Below, in pieces: positions 1 through 12,805 of a DNA stretch of 64,000 nt. Origin of the DNA: Archilochus colubris (taxonomy: Eukaryota > Chordata > Aves > Apodiformes > Trochilidae); NCBI GenBank assembly GCA_023079485.1, contig CM041084.1, positions 33,454,609-33,518,608 of the forward strand, read 5' to 3'. Both the position numbers and the translations under genes were made by a program. Numbering within the stretch: the first letter of the stretch is position 1; every line of letters starts with the position of its first letter. The notes beneath the pieces were generated by a model. It searched no databases and was not told the origin of the DNA. It saw nothing but the letters and a program-made list of their open reading frames with translations.

Positions 1-1499
1 TTTGGACGGGTGTTGTAGTGCCAGACCTTTCACGTGTGTGGCACTGTGAAACCAGTGTTAGGACTTCTATGAAAAAAGCTTTTGGCATTCTTTGTCATGC
101 AGTTTCTTATTACATGAGAGCTGCAAGCTCTGTCACATCCTCACAGATAGTGCAGAGGGGCACCACAGCAACAACAACAGGGAAGGTCTGGAATCACGGA
201 AATGGAATGTGAGTAACCAGAAACTACAGAATTAATAAGAAAGGCTCTTTTCCACAGATTGTTGGTTATGATGGCTTTGCTCTGGCTTCGTCCAGACAGA
301 CACTTATCATACAACACTGTCCTATCCAGGATGTGAGAGCAGATAAATGGCTTTCTGTGAAGCCTTGCAATAAAATCTACAACAGAACATAAGAGAGTGC
401 AAAGCATTGGAGTCTTGGAGATTTACATTACTTTTATGGAAGGCTTGGGTTGTATTTTAGATTTACTTAGTGCTTACAGAGCCAAGCAGTGGTGTTTCAG
501 GCAGAAAATATTTGCCACCTAAAGAGTCGGAACTGTGACTCTGTTCTTTGATTCAGCTTCCCACCCACTGTAAAAAATACCAGAGCACAGCTGGCCAGGA
601 ATGCCCATGTGGCCCCTGCTCCTGCATGCATCTGATGCTCCATACAGGTCAGGTAGACCCAGCCTGGCTTTGTACAGCAGGAGGCCTCCAGACACTGCTT
701 CAGTGGCAAGGAATTATTAGGGCTAACAATCCCTTAATCACATCTTTTCATCCTTATTACTATTGCTTCTTAGCACCATAAGCAGGACTCTGCTTGCGGA
801 ATGTGGAGAAAGCAGAGAACATTGAGATGACCTCTGGCCTTGAGGATTTTCCATCTACATGAAGGAAAAGAGATGGAGGATGAATGCTGGAGAGAACTGG
901 AAAACACAGGACATCAGCAGCTGACCTGACCAGCACCTGCTTGAGGAGTCAGGAGCCAGGTGGCTTGGAAAAGAACTAACAGCAAACTGCCTTTTTTGAA
1001 TGAAAAAATCAAAGACATTTGATCTGCAATGTTTTGGGGAGTTTCATTTTGATTTCTTGAGAGGGAGAAAGGAGAAGTTTCTTCATTGTCAAAATGGGGA
1101 ACAACTGGAACAAAACAAAAACATGACAGAAAAACATGAAACTTGCCATTGAAGAAATAGAGCTGTTCTTCAGGTCAAAATCTACGCTAATGAAAACTGG
1201 GTTTTTTCCACTTCAGATGTTGCACAGCATCTGCATAATGCTTGGGATACCCTTAAGCAGATGAATTGGATTAAAAAATGAATCTGTCCCTTTTCTAAAG
1301 AGAGACTCTTGAAGGAGTACTGTAAGGTGATCCTGATGAAGGGTAATGGGATGGGATGTTCTTATCTTATTACCCCCAAATAAATAGCAAGGACATTGTG
1401 GCTCTTTAAAAGAATATGGGTGATAATTTTTTTTTTATTTTATTTTTTTTTTACTATAGAAAAACTGTTAACTGATCACTGGTGCAGTCATCACCACAA

Positions 1500-1632
1500 A
1501 GTAACTAATAGTAACCCTATTTTACAGGCTGGGAAGTGGAGTCAGGAAGATTAGGACTTGCCCAAGGCCACAAAGCCAGCAGTCAGGCAGGAAGAAAACT
1601 CCAGATTTCCTGGCTCCCACTCTCCTAAATTC
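1500..1632 (+). mobile_element. MIR-like SINE relic (core to 3' part)
   Basis: The order and wording follow the MIR consensus as I know it: CTATTTTACAGGCTGGGAA, then GACTTGCCCAAGGCCACA, AAGCCAGCAG and a tail ending near CTGGCTCCCA. MIR elements are ancient tRNA-derived SINEs, rare but present in birds. The tRNA-related 5' head is not recognisable. Confidence 0.65.
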
Positions 1633-2329
1633 ATCATCCACACTCCCATGACATCTAAACAGTTGTTTTTTTTCTGAGATAAAAAAATATCCTTCTCATG
1701 TCATGAAGTTCTGCCCAAAATCTGTGTGGGGGAATCTGGCATTGCAAGAATGTGATTTAGCATGTTCTGGAGCAGCTTTACAATACCTTGCACAAGAGGA
1801 CACAAAGTGAGTGCTATGAGTTCCATGTAAACACAGACACAGCCTCTGGTCTCTGAAATAACCAGAACTGACTAAGTGAGAGAGCTGCAGTGTGAGACAC
1901 TGTGAGTCAGAAATGGTGGGAGAACAGGGCTGCAAGAACACATATAACACTGGAATGGAGATGCAGTGGAAGATTCAGGCCTTGACTATAGCAAAACACT
2001 CTTGACACTTCACCCATCTCGTTGCATGGGCTAAGTAACAAGCAATGGTGGGTTAAACCGTTCAATAGTTGACATACCCATTCCTGAGCCATTATAAACC
2101 CAGCATACTGATTCCCCTCTAGCTGATTAAAAACCTATTTATGAGATTCTACAGAAATGATACACTTCAGTGAGAGCAAGCAGATAAACAGGATCATCCA
2201 CATAACACAGCATTTCATTGAAGGATATGATTGATGATTCATCTTGGATTTAGCTGATGTAGATGAGGATGTTACTGCTGTTTTCACTCCAGCTGTAAAA
2301 AATGGGGATGCTCGTTCCTCAGCCACGGT

Positions 2330-2560
2330 GTCTGGTGTGTTAATTTAAAATGAAATTATGTTAGGTTAATTAATAATGGTTGCTGCAAATGAAGCAGCTG
2401 TGAAAGTAAGAATCTTTTCAGCCTTGTCAGCAAAGCTGTCAGGGCTGAAGAATCCTAATTAATGTGATAAAGCAGTGATTTCTTTAAACCTATATTCCAC
2501 TTCATTGCAATGGACTAGGAGGATCTGTGTCAATTAGCTGTGCTGCCATAGATGTGAGGT
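2330..2560. promoter_or_regulatory. Candidate conserved non-coding element
   Basis: It holds several homeodomain cores within 230 bp (TTAATTAATAATGG near 2365, CCTAATTAATGTG near 2455, TCAATTAGCTGTG near 2531) and no low-complexity DNA. Selected by eye; conservation is not tested. Confidence 0.25.
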
Positions 2561-4599
2561 AGCACTTAGAGCTGAGTGTATCATCATTGCTTAGGTTGCC
2601 TGCCAGGCACACTGGGGGTTATGGGGTCTTACCTGTTCAGGGGAAATAAAGGCCTCCTCGATTTCACAAAGAATTAGTGTCAATGCTTTATATCCAGCTT
2701 CCATGCAGAAGTGGTCTGGGCTGTGGTTTGAGCTGGAAATCTACATGGAGACTTACGGGAGCCCTTCTGTCTCAGCTGAGTTTCATTTAATTACATTTAG
2801 ATTAGAGGAAGTTGGCGCAAACCAACAGAAGACACTTATGGAAAACTAGGAAGTTACTGAAAGGATCACACTGAGCTAATGAGCGTCTACTATTGAAAAC
2901 CCATGCAAATTTAGACAGGATTTGAGTTTAAAATACAATGGACCTCCCAGAGTACCTCCAAATGCAAACATTCTTGTTCTGAACAAGTTTCTGCATTCTC
3001 CCTAATCTCATTTAGGAACCTGGGTTAGTCTAACCAGGAAATTCACCTGGACTGAGATAAGGTGTGGATCTGATGTGGAGCAGAAAGTCCTGCGTGGACC
3101 ATGTTAAGCATTCCCATGCATGAACAAGTCTTTACCCTCCAGTCACAGACTTCAGCAAGAATAGCTCTGTATGTTGAGTTCTATCACCAAGTCCTAGATA
3201 TTACAAAGTACAAATTATTCCGTGAAGTTGCCTAGCTCATAGGCCAGATTCACCTTCTTCTGTTGTGTGGTAGGTAGGCACCTGGTTTCATTTTATATGC
3301 AAACCCTCTGAAACATGTAGGCTAACCCAATACAAATACTCACCACTATGTTGCCTGTGAGGTATACTAACCATGAGAATTGCTTTGATTAAATTCTACT
3401 TTACAAAGGGAGTGCAAAGCCTTCCAGGCAGGAGTCAGAGAGAAGGGAAGCCAAATCCTTTAATTACTGCACCCAGGGTGCATCTAAAGGCAAGTACTTG
3501 CACATCAGAAACTTCAGTTCTTCGATGTTGGTAGGTTACTGCTCTTTAGGAAGGATCTCTTACTCGTGGGAAGGCTTCATGCCATGAAAAATACAGTCCA
3601 TGGCCAGCTCATCTGTGAGTCATGTAGTGCCGGTGCCTTTCACTCCCCTCAGAAGACACCGTATTTTAATTCAGAACATCCTTAACTCATACATGTGCTC
3701 CTGTCTCAGAAATGAGGAACCATCTTATGTTTCAGACTGCTTTCACTGAGACATATGCAAATCTCCTTTAGTCTGCCAGAGGTCTGAGGAAGATCCACTT
3801 TCTGCATTTTTGGAGCTCTGTTGCAGAAACATTTCTTGTGGGGGAAGCTGAGACAGGCTCTTCTAAATGCTGTGGTATTATCAGGAAAATACATTGCACC
3901 ACTGAAGAGGAGTAAAGAGAGTAGAGTAACATGCCTGTAGAGAGGGATGAACTGAGATTTCCTCCCTACTCAAAGAGCTGTCAGGCTTAGGACACTTCTG
4001 TCTTAATTCCTGTCATCATCATCATTTTAATTTGTTTCACTTCAGATCATGATGGTTGTACTGTGACCTAACTTGTGGATAACTCAGACCCTTTGGTCTT
4101 CCCAACAGCTGCTCTTCCACTGTTCAATTTCCATGCTAATATACCCATTTGATTTCATCCTAATCCACACAAAGTTCAGATTTCTTAGCACACGGAGAGT
4201 TTTGACCTAGTAGGCACCAGAGTGGTTATTATATGGGATTAATGCATCTGCCGTGCAAAGATTCTTTCAGGGCTATCTGAGATTTTTTGAGGGGGCATTT
4301 GGAGTTCTGGGGAGGTTTTTATTTGTTTGTTTTCGGATTGTTTTGAGGGTTTTTTTTGTTCTTTTCTCTTTTACAGCATGCATTGTAAAAAATTTTAACC
4401 CTTCTTTAAGCGTGACTTTTTGTGTGCCTGTGAGCACATGAGTGTGTGCCTAACTCCCTAAAGTGGGTGCAACCAGTTAAGAGCTTGGTTTACAAACCCA
4501 CGTTTCCAAAGCCCTCAATCTTGCATGGTTCTGGCATGGAAACCTCAGAGAGCAGCCAGAAATAAAGTCCTCTCCCCTCCCGCCCTTTTTATTTCTTTG

Positions 4600-4735
4600 A
4601 ATGAGTATGTAAGAGACCTATAAATCCAAAACTGTGCAGGCGTGGAGGAAATCATAAGAGTCAGTCTGGTGATATTACCGCCGGGAGCTGTGAAATCGCC
4701 GTGGATTTATACAAGCACACACGGTGATGTTGTCA
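4600..4735. promoter_or_regulatory. Candidate posterior-HOX-site element
   Basis: A complex stretch with two TATAAATCC/GGATTTATA-like sites in opposite orientation (about 4619-4627 and 4703-4711) around a CpG-bearing core (ATTACCGCCGGGAGC). Suggestive of a regulatory element between HOXA13 and EVX1; not verified. Confidence 0.25.
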
Positions 4736-4779
4736 TTAAAAAGAAAAAAAAAAATTGAATGGGAGGATGGCTGCTTTGC

Positions 4780-6330
4780 TCTAAGCTGCGTGTGGCAGCC
4801 ACCTTGGACACATGGTTTTGGTACGTGCCCCCCATGCTCGGCTGGAGAACGCCAAGCTGAGGGCAGAAGTTTTTCCAGCCCTATCAGTGGTTTGGACTCA
4901 GCCTTTTCTTGGGCAGTATAAAGCTAAACAGTTCTGGTTTGGCACCTCTGGCATTTGGAGAAGGGCTTGTGGGAGGTTGTTCGTGCTGCTGCATCCAGAA
5001 GTGAGGGTCACAGAGGCCAGGCTCTGGGCAGACTGGCACTGGGATGTGCTGGACAGTCCAACTTCTGGCCCATCACACTTGGTGCTTCTGGGCCAGGAGG
5101 ATGCTGCCTTTCAGCCAAGCAGGCCATGTGGTTATTAAAGGGAGATGGAAGGTGTTGGACGCTGGCTGCCTGCCCTGGGATAGTGCAACAGCTTCTAGGG
5201 GATGGAATCTTTATAGGATTCTTTATATTAACAACATCAGGTTTTATCTTTTCTACGCTGAGCATGCTCGAGGTCCCAACAGGAAACATACAGCCCTGGG
5301 CAGCCAGCCACATCATCCCCTGCTTGCCAGGGTGGGGGACTGGTGCAGGGAAGAGCTCCAGCAGCAGCCTTGTTGGAGGGAGACAAATGTTGAGCGGACA
5401 GATTCTCCCTGCAGTTCTCCACTCCAAGTCCACCTCAGAGCTGATCCACACCCCTAACTTGCAAGAGGATAAGCCCCTGATTTCAAAGGGGGCTGCCTGC
5501 CCTGCAGCACTGTGCTTGGGGTCGGGGGGAGGCAGGGCCCGGGAGATGCTGCAGACTCCGGGGCTTGCCCGCTCTCTCCCGGCCGGGGCCAGAGATACCG
5601 GGGCCGGAGATGCCGCCTTCAGCCCGACTTCGCCCGAGGAAGCAGCTTTCCCAGGGTCCTTTGTACCAGCTCACGGTGGGAAAAACCCACGGCAGGGGTT
5701 TAATTGCGCCCACTTGCTTACAGCCCTGCCAGTTTCGGGGGCGGGGGCAGGATCCGAACGGTCTCGCTGTCTCTGCTGGGGGGAATGTGTGGAATAATAA
5801 CCTCCACGCAATTAAAAATACCCCGTCTCCCGCAAAGACGGGCGACTCCCCTCTCGCCTGGAGCCTGTTGCTGCTCGATCAGAGTGAGTTTGGGGGCTGA
5901 TCTCCGCATTGCAAAATCCACGCGGATTCAGCCGCCCATGAGGGGACAAACCTGCAGCAACCACCCCACAGCATCTCCCCACTGTAACCCCCAGATGCGC
6001 TCCTTCTCCGGACCAGTGCGGGAGTTCGGGAGCAGACGTTCTCAGCTTTGCTCCATTTCCAGTGCCTCTTCTGCACCCAGCCTGCGTTCCAGGAAACAAT
6101 TCTCTCTTTGCAACGCTTATTGTCTCCGAATTGTGAGGTCTTTTTTCCCCTGTCTTTTCTTGTACACAAGAAACAAGCCCGTTCCTAAGAATAGGTTGGT
6201 TCTTTTCCTGAAGAACTGCAATGCTTGAAATAAAATATTTACAAATTATAATATTTACGAAGCAGAAGTAATAATATCTTTTTTCCACATTTTTCTCGTC
6301 TTCACAGAGTACTTATTTGCAGTGGGGGTG
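4780..6330. promoter_or_regulatory. CpG-rich tract, core about 5510-5950
   Basis: GC- and CpG-rich DNA with long chance open frames in several frames and on both strands, none resembling a protein family. A short AT-rich island (5200-5265, with CTTTATAGGATTCTTTATA) is embedded. A CpG island outside a gene in a HOX/EVX neighbourhood is typically a Polycomb-bound or lncRNA promoter region; which applies here is inference. Confidence 0.45.
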
Positions 6331-7544
6331 AAGGGTGGAGGGAGAGGGTCCGGGATGCCTTAGCAAAGCGTGGCTCCCGGTAAACCTGCTCAGACGGAGA
6401 GGACTTCATGCGTCTCAAGGGCCCATCAACCTGCTGCCATGCAAAAGGAAGCGAAAATGTGTTTAAAGCCTCTGATAGCTTTCTCTGCAGCGCGGCTCTG
6501 CTCAAAAGACGGACTTGTGTCTCCTGCCTCGGGGGCTGGGCATGTGCGGCCCCAATCCCATCGGCCTCTGATAGCCCCCGATGCTCGAGGGAGCGCCCCT
6601 TTTCCACAGGGCTCTGTGTTTGGTTTCTTCTTTCCTCAAGACATTACTGGGAACAGAATCCTGTGGTCCTCTTCTAGGAGGAATACGGAGGGAAACTCTC
6701 AAATATAGTAATCTTTCAAAGTTTTCCCGTATGTAACCATCCTGCCATAGTGATGCCCAGGAAAGGAAGCTAATCCGGTAAAGTTATTAATGTTTCCTAC
6801 CGGGCTTGATAGAAAAATTATAAGAAAGGTGTATTCACGCACCAAATGAAAGAGGAGAAGCCCATGGGATGTGTTCAACATACTTTGATTAATTTTTTTT
6901 TATTTTTTTATTTTTTTTTTTTTACGGCTGTCTGGCAGCAAGACTAAAAGCATTCAAAACGAGTTTTGTGGACTGCAAATAAAAACTCCTACAGGCTGCC
7001 ACGTACCTATAGTAGGAGGCATGTACTGGCGCATAGATGTGGTCTTTCCGGATTTGAGCGGATTTTTTGAAACTGGATTTTAATGGGAGAACAAGGACGG
7101 GACGTGTCTATAAGCAAACATGCTATAAATATGCGCGTGTTCATGTGTATATATATGTAAATAGATGTTGGATAAGACGTGCTATATGGCACACACCACG
7201 GGTCTAAATGGTGAGGGCGTATTATGTCTTAGAAGCAGTTGATGAAGGTGATTAAAGCACAGAGACATACGTATTTCGTTGTATTCAAGTTCCACACACT
7301 TGACATCCCATGGGAAATGCTAGGTTTATTTAAGACCCTTCGAGAGTTACAGAGAGGATCAGGCTGCACCGGCTAAGCTGTTGCCATGTGCCACCACTTT
7401 CCCCGGGTACCGCCCCAAGAAAGCCTTATTTAAGTTAATCGTCTACAGGTTTTACCGGTAGGAGCGATTTAGCTCCCTAGGTATGTTTTAAGTTGGACTG
7501 GGCAAAATGTTCTTGACTTCGAGGGATGATGATGTCATCACTGA
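6331..7544. other. Intergenic DNA with possible conserved tracts
   Basis: A moderately GC-rich 300 bp is followed by a T-rich run (6893-6923) and complex AT-rich sequence (6930-7540) with scattered CpGs. The latter could be conserved regulatory DNA. No gene seen. Confidence 0.4.
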
Positions 7545-8115
7545 ATGAACCAGCGAATTAGCCGAGGGCTGTGGAGCCGTGCCCCCGGGAGGGATGGAGC
7601 AGGGCGGTACTGGTGCCACCCGTCCGCTCGGGAAGCCGCTGCCCCGGTGGTTCCTTCCCTACCTGAGGGAGGAAGGTGGGGGCAACGTCCCGCACCCCGG
7701 CACCCTGGCCGGGAGCCATCAGAGGTGCTGCCTGCCCGCCCGGCGCCTTCTCCCACACATTTCCCCAGCAAGAAAAAGGGGGAAAAAACAAAACAAAAGC
7801 AAGCAAACAAACAAACAAAAAAAAGGCGCAACGAGGAAAACCGGGCTTGCCTGGCTCCTTTCATCTCTGCGGCCCATCAGCAGTGGGGGGCGCAAGAAGA
7901 CAGCAGTTAGTGTAGGGCCGCAGTGATCACAGCCGGGGACCTCCGGCCGGGAGGGCGGCAGGGAGGGGGGATGCCGCCACTGGCGCGGCGGGGAGGGAGG
8001 ATGAGGCCTGGGGAAGGGAGGAGGGCGGGCGAAGAAGGGAACGTGCACTGGTATGAAAGGGCCGGGGGAGGCAGGGACCCCGTCCTCTCCTGGACCCGCA
8101 CACACCCGGGGATGG
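7545..8115. promoter_or_regulatory. CpG island upstream of EVX1
   Basis: Dense CpG and G/C-rich DNA (for example GGCGCGGCGGGGAGG near 7982), interrupted by an A/C-rich low-complexity run at 7770-7825. No family-like protein is encoded on either strand. It contains the CTCF-like site at 7880-7893. Confidence 0.5.
7880..7893 (+). promoter_or_regulatory. CTCF-like motif
   Basis: GCAGTGGGGGGCGC matches the vertebrate CTCF core CCASYAGRKGGCRS at 12 of 14 positions by my count; the first and sixth bases differ. CTCF sites occur around the HOXA-EVX1 interval in mammals. Occupancy is inference. Confidence 0.35.
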
Positions 8116-10380
8116 GTCGTGTTGCCTCCTCCTTTCCTTTGTCGATGAGACTTGCCTGGGACTTCGGGATGTTGAGTCTCCAAAGGCGTGTGCTCCAAGC
8201 AGGCAGAGAAACAGAGCAGTCCAGCGTGGGATGGGCACAGCAGGAAAGCCCTGGAGTCAGAGCTGAAGCAGTCTATGTGCCATGGCTTCCTGCGGCAGCC
8301 TTCATATTATTTTCCGTGCCTTGTAGCAGTGTTGCCCTGCCTGAGAAACAAGCCCTTGACTTTCTCTGCCAGGGTTTTCCAGTATGTAGTCATTTCCTCT
8401 TTTGGAAACAGCAAATACTCAGGCAGTCGGGCTTCACTTCTTACGTTGCCTTTTCTCACGCCCATTCTCAGGCAGCACAACAGGCAATTGCATGAACACG
8501 TCCAGATTTTTCTCCCCGTGCAATGCTGATACCGCCTCTGATTTCCAGCAGAAACATGATGATCTATGTCTCAGTCTCTCTGCAGCTGCAGGGGCTCTCC
8601 TTGCAGGCCAGCATCCCCCCCTGTACCCCAGGCATCCCTTGGGACCACCTGGGTGTCTGACATGCTATGAAGAAACTACATCTTGCTGGCTGCCTATGCG
8701 GGACAAAGTTTTCTCTCCAAGTCTTGAAGCAACATAGTCAAGGTCAGGCCTGCCTCAAGATCTTTGGGGAGGCAGATTTCTCTCCATTTAGCTCAGACTG
8801 GGAAGTAGAATGCCTTAATGTAGTTCACTTACAGCAGTGGGTAACACAGCTTTGCCTCCTAGCCCACTTAATCGTTTCACTAAATCTGGCTCTCAGTGAC
8901 TGAAAAACTCACCTGTAAGTGTTTATCAGAAACTACTGATACTACAGCAGTAGCAGATAGGGTCAAAAGTCAGTAAGTATTTCCTGGGAAATCTCTAGGT
9001 TCTTTGGAAATATGTATCAACAAAGAAAAAACCCAAACCAAACCTAAAAAAAAAAAAAAGGCTAACATACATGAATCTGATTCCAGAGATTTAATTTGCA
9101 GTGATATAAATTTTTTTTAGGCAAGCTCAGAATTTCCTACTTGCTCACTTGCTCCTGAGCTCTGTGCTTTCTGGCAGAAGCCCATAATTTTCTGCAAAAG
9201 TTTCCGACATCTCTGTTTTTGTCCTGATTATTAGCTCACAGGCCCAAAAGTAATCTGAGACATGACGTGCATGCTGTGCCCAGAGCTAAGCTTTGAGAGG
9301 ACAGAGGGCAAGAACAGGCCATGGGAGAAGTATCCCCATCACTACAGTTAATCTGGGTCACCAGCTTTGCTCAGTGCACATCCCATGCTGCTCCATGGTC
9401 ACCTTGGCTATCAGTCACCTCTGTCCTTACACAGTGGAGACCATGGGTTTCACAGACAGAAGATGAAGAGATAGTGGTCAGGCACTGGGCATCCATCCAG
9501 CACCCAGGATGCTGGGACTTTCTTAGTCAGGCAGTACTGCTGGAGCACTTGACCACTGCTCAGGGAGTCAAGAGATGTCAAGCTAAAAAGAAATCAGACA
9601 GTCAAACCAGTTGTTAGAATGTGCCATGATAACTGATAATGACATCTTAGGTTAGCTATCTGTAGATGAAGTTGAAGGTGGGAGTCCAGGCTAAGATGTT
9701 ACAAGTAGGTAAGAATTTCCTTCAACATGCCCTCTGGGCATGCATTTGAGGTTTTCCTGTATTTTGTCTTGGGAAGAGTTTGAATGAGGCAGAGTGACAA
9801 AACTGAGCAAGCCTTCTACATCAGTGCAACTGCTTCTCTCAAGACACAGCCTCAGTGAGGATTGAGAGCATTATCATTGTGAGGCCTTTCTTAGGTGGTT
9901 AGCCCTTTTTATTTTTAAAATTTTTTTTCCTCCTTCTCAGATTTATATATATGTGTGTGTATATATACATATACATATATATATATACACAAATAAATAA
10001 AACTTTCCATCCCTTGTCATTATAAATAGAGTGTCTTTACTTAAGTCTGTAGTTTGTTCCCATGGGTTCAAATCTATTCCTTTTCAAATCAAAGACCAAA
10101 TTATCCTTCTATTACAGCTAGGTCTCTGGAGTAAGATACCACTTCCTGGCATTTCCCTAATTGAGAGAGGTCCCTCAGTAGATCCTGTGCCCCTTAGACA
10201 CCCATATCTCCAAAGGAACCTTCCATAGGCATTTCTCAGCTCCTACCTAGGGAAGAAAAGGGTCCCCATGAGCTGCTACTTTGCATCCATTTTCTCTAGA
10301 CAGAGCAGACAGGGATTCAGTTTCCACCTCTTAAGGCCCGTTTCCAATGCTCTGACCCACAGCTACAACCCCCTCCACAC
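8116..10380. other. Intergenic DNA, no gene seen
   Basis: Average-composition sequence with an A-rich run (9047-9060) and a TA/TG repeat (9945-10005). No recognisable coding, RNA or transposon feature. Confidence 0.5.
9945..10005. repeat. TA/TG microsatellite with AAAT tail
   Basis: Alternating TATATATG/TGTGTG/TATATACA units followed by AAATAAATAAA. Confidence 0.8.
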
Positions 10381-10810
10381 TTGCTAATAACGTCTCCGTG
10401 TAAAAAATACCTTCGGGCCAGTGAGAGTGCAGGGATTTGGCCTGTCTGGAGCAGAACCAGGCCTGACGCTGCCAGCACGGCTAGAAAACCAAGGGCTGCA
10501 AGAGGGCGCAGACGACCGCTGCCTCCTATCATGCGCCGCGTGTTTACCGCAGGCACAGATGACACCGTGCAATGCAAACGCCCCTCGGTTCAGCCATTTC
10601 CTTCCGGGCAGGGCCGGGAGACGATCCCGTCCGGGCTCTGCCGTCTGTCCGGGGGGAGTAGAAGGGCTTCCCATAGCGGACGGATTTAGGAAGTGGAGGG
10701 GTAGGGCGAGGGGCGGGAGCCGGAGCCCCGGCGAGGAGGGCGGGAGCCTCGGGGTGTCCGCGCCTCGGCCGGCAGCACCGCTCCTCCCCGCCCCTCCTGG
10801 GCCACTGGTT
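10381..10810. promoter_or_regulatory. CpG island upstream of EVX1
   Basis: High GC and CpG, peaking at 10700-10800 (GGGGCGGGAGCC and similar GC boxes). No exon-like or family-like coding sequence. Confidence 0.45.
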
Positions 10811-12805
10811 TGTTTTAATAACTAGAGACAGGGATTTTCAGCAAACTGAGCCCTAGCACGAGTTGGGAAGAGCGGGTTGTTTCTCCCTCACAGGTTATCT
10901 CCGGGTCGTGAGGTTGCTGGGATGGTGGAGTAGGAATACAATGGGAGTAAAATGGGATGGTTTGGGTACAAGAGGAAAACACAAACGAGAACAGCAAACG
11001 CCGTTGCCCGTCTGAAGCAAAATACTAAATGCAGTGAAAGTCTGTGTGTTTGCCTCTGACATTCTTGCGGTTTTCTCTTGGTTGATGCTACATTCCCCCT
11101 TGAAATCCGTCTCCTCTTCCAGGCACTTAAAAAACCCCTGAAATCTCTCAGTATTTCTGCAAGGGATGCTTAGGCGCACCCGGTCGCGGGCGACGCCATC
11201 ACCAGCGGGCGGGTTTTGCGAAGATGCACAGCATGGAGGGGCTGAGAGTTCAGTTCTTGTTAAATCCGATCTAAACAGAAGAAGAAAAAAAAGCCTCGTC
11301 AAGGGAGGCACTGAAATCCTGTCGAGTTTCATTTACCAGTACTTTCCAACGAATTGAATTCACACCATAAATACTCTTCTGTTTTCAAATCAGGTAGTTT
11401 GCCACACAGATCGTGTTTCTGCTGGCCTTTTCAAAGGCTAAATATCGTTGCAATTTTATGGCTTTCGACGAGTCTGGAAGCTATAGCAATTGAAATCGAA
11501 AGCCCAAATTCCTGCACGAATTTCTGACTGCAATCGGTAAAGCCGCAGATACAGTTTCCATTGGCAAACTTGACCTGAATGTCCTAGGAGAGTAAAGAGG
11601 GCCCTTCTCCAACCCCCGTCCCCCGCCCCCGTTTTGATCTAACAAGGTAAAAATATCCAGAGCCTCCTGCGGTGGCAGGGAAGCGCTGCTTCGGGCAGCC
11701 AGCAGGTAAAAAAAGAACAGGCAGATGCCCTCCGTAGAGGTACCGGGATCCCCCGTTCAGAACTACACAGAGCTAGAAACCTGTCCTGGCTCAGATCCTG
11801 TAAATACCATTACATGATCTCCTGGGCACGTCCCACTCGTGGGTCTCTCCTCTCAATGCCACTCACGTGTTACGTGCTATCATTGTACCAGCTTGTCTTT
11901 ACACCCCAGAATAATGCGCCTATTATTCTCTTCTCTCCAAAGCTTCCACCTCTTACAATGTCGTAAAAAATAGCCTTAATAAAACAGTGATAATTACGCC
12001 ATTATTGTTAACACTGCCCAGTAAAAATTTAAAAATAGGCTTTCTGATTTGGTCACCCATTTGTACTCCGTATTGGTTTCTGCGGAACTAAATTGTTTCG
12101 TGATATGCCAAAATTTCGTTCCTTTTTAAAAGACGACAAAACTAGTTTTTTATTTTTTGTTTTTGTTTTTTCTTTTTTTTAGAGAAACCGAAGGCGTGTG
12201 GTAGGTTCACAGTAGAAATTGGACAGTATCGGTCAAAAGTTACTGACATCTTGTTGACCGGAGAAGGAAAATAAATATCCCGCGGGTAAGAAGCGTGTTA
12301 TGTGTCTTTCCTTCTCCAGGTTTATCACTTTCAAGAGAAATGTCTGATTTATGAACATACCACCCCATCAATGTTTTAATGTCCCCTGTTATTTCCTTTC
12401 TTTGGGAAGGATGGGTGTTTCGTTTGCTTTTTGTGTAAGAGGCACCTTTCAACAGCGGTAATGCTGAAATGGGCTTCTAACCCTTCTGAACGCTGTCGCC
12501 TTGGTCTTGCTCGGCCGTATATCAGCAAGGAAAGCTGTAAACTTGGAGAAATAAATCAGTTTGAAATGCTTTGAAGATAGTTATGACAACCTGCCTGTGA
12601 CCACACGAGCAAGGGACTTAGTTGTTTTTAAACCTCGGTGTGGAACAGGCGGGGGAAAAAAAAAACAAAACAAACAAAAAAACCCAAAACAACAAACAAA
12701 CCATGCAAACAAACGAAAAGGAAAACTCCTTGTAGATACACTTTAAAAGCTGCCTGGAAATTAATCCCAAATGAGGGAGTGTCCTTCCAAATCGAGCTTG
12801 ACAGA
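10811..12805. other. Intergenic DNA between CpG islands
   Basis: Complex, mostly AT-rich DNA that keeps scattered CpGs, with T-rich (12147-12180) and A/C-rich (12655-12720) low-complexity runs. Tracts at 11340-11560 and 11930-12120 look like possible conserved regulatory sequence. No gene seen. Confidence 0.4.

Larger units (their letters stand above)
1..4560. other. AT-rich intergenic DNA, distal EVX1 upstream side
   Basis: No gene is supported: all open frames are short and resemble no family. The region contains a MIR-like SINE relic (1500-1632) and an AT-rich candidate conserved tract (2330-2560). Known synteny puts HOXA13 and the lncRNA HOTTIP beyond this edge; I see no exon of either. 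Confidence 0.6.

Noticed and set aside
1..4560. HOXA13 or HOTTIP within the left flank
   Set aside because: No HOX homeodomain or exon-like coding sequence is present on either strand; HOTTIP cannot be recognised from sequence alone.
4955..5797. 280-codon open frame on the + strand
   Set aside because: It lies in a GC-rich tract with competing frames on both strands, has no methionine-initiated family-like protein, no domain resemblance and no splice context.
5822..5842. Hairpin CCCGTCT-loop-AGACGGG as a microRNA precursor
   Set aside because: The stem is only 7 bp with a 7-nt loop, far too short for a pre-miRNA.
7923..8495. 190-codon open frame on the + strand, with overlapping - strand frames
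   Set aside because: Open only because CpG-rich DNA has few stops. The residues are low in information and match no family.
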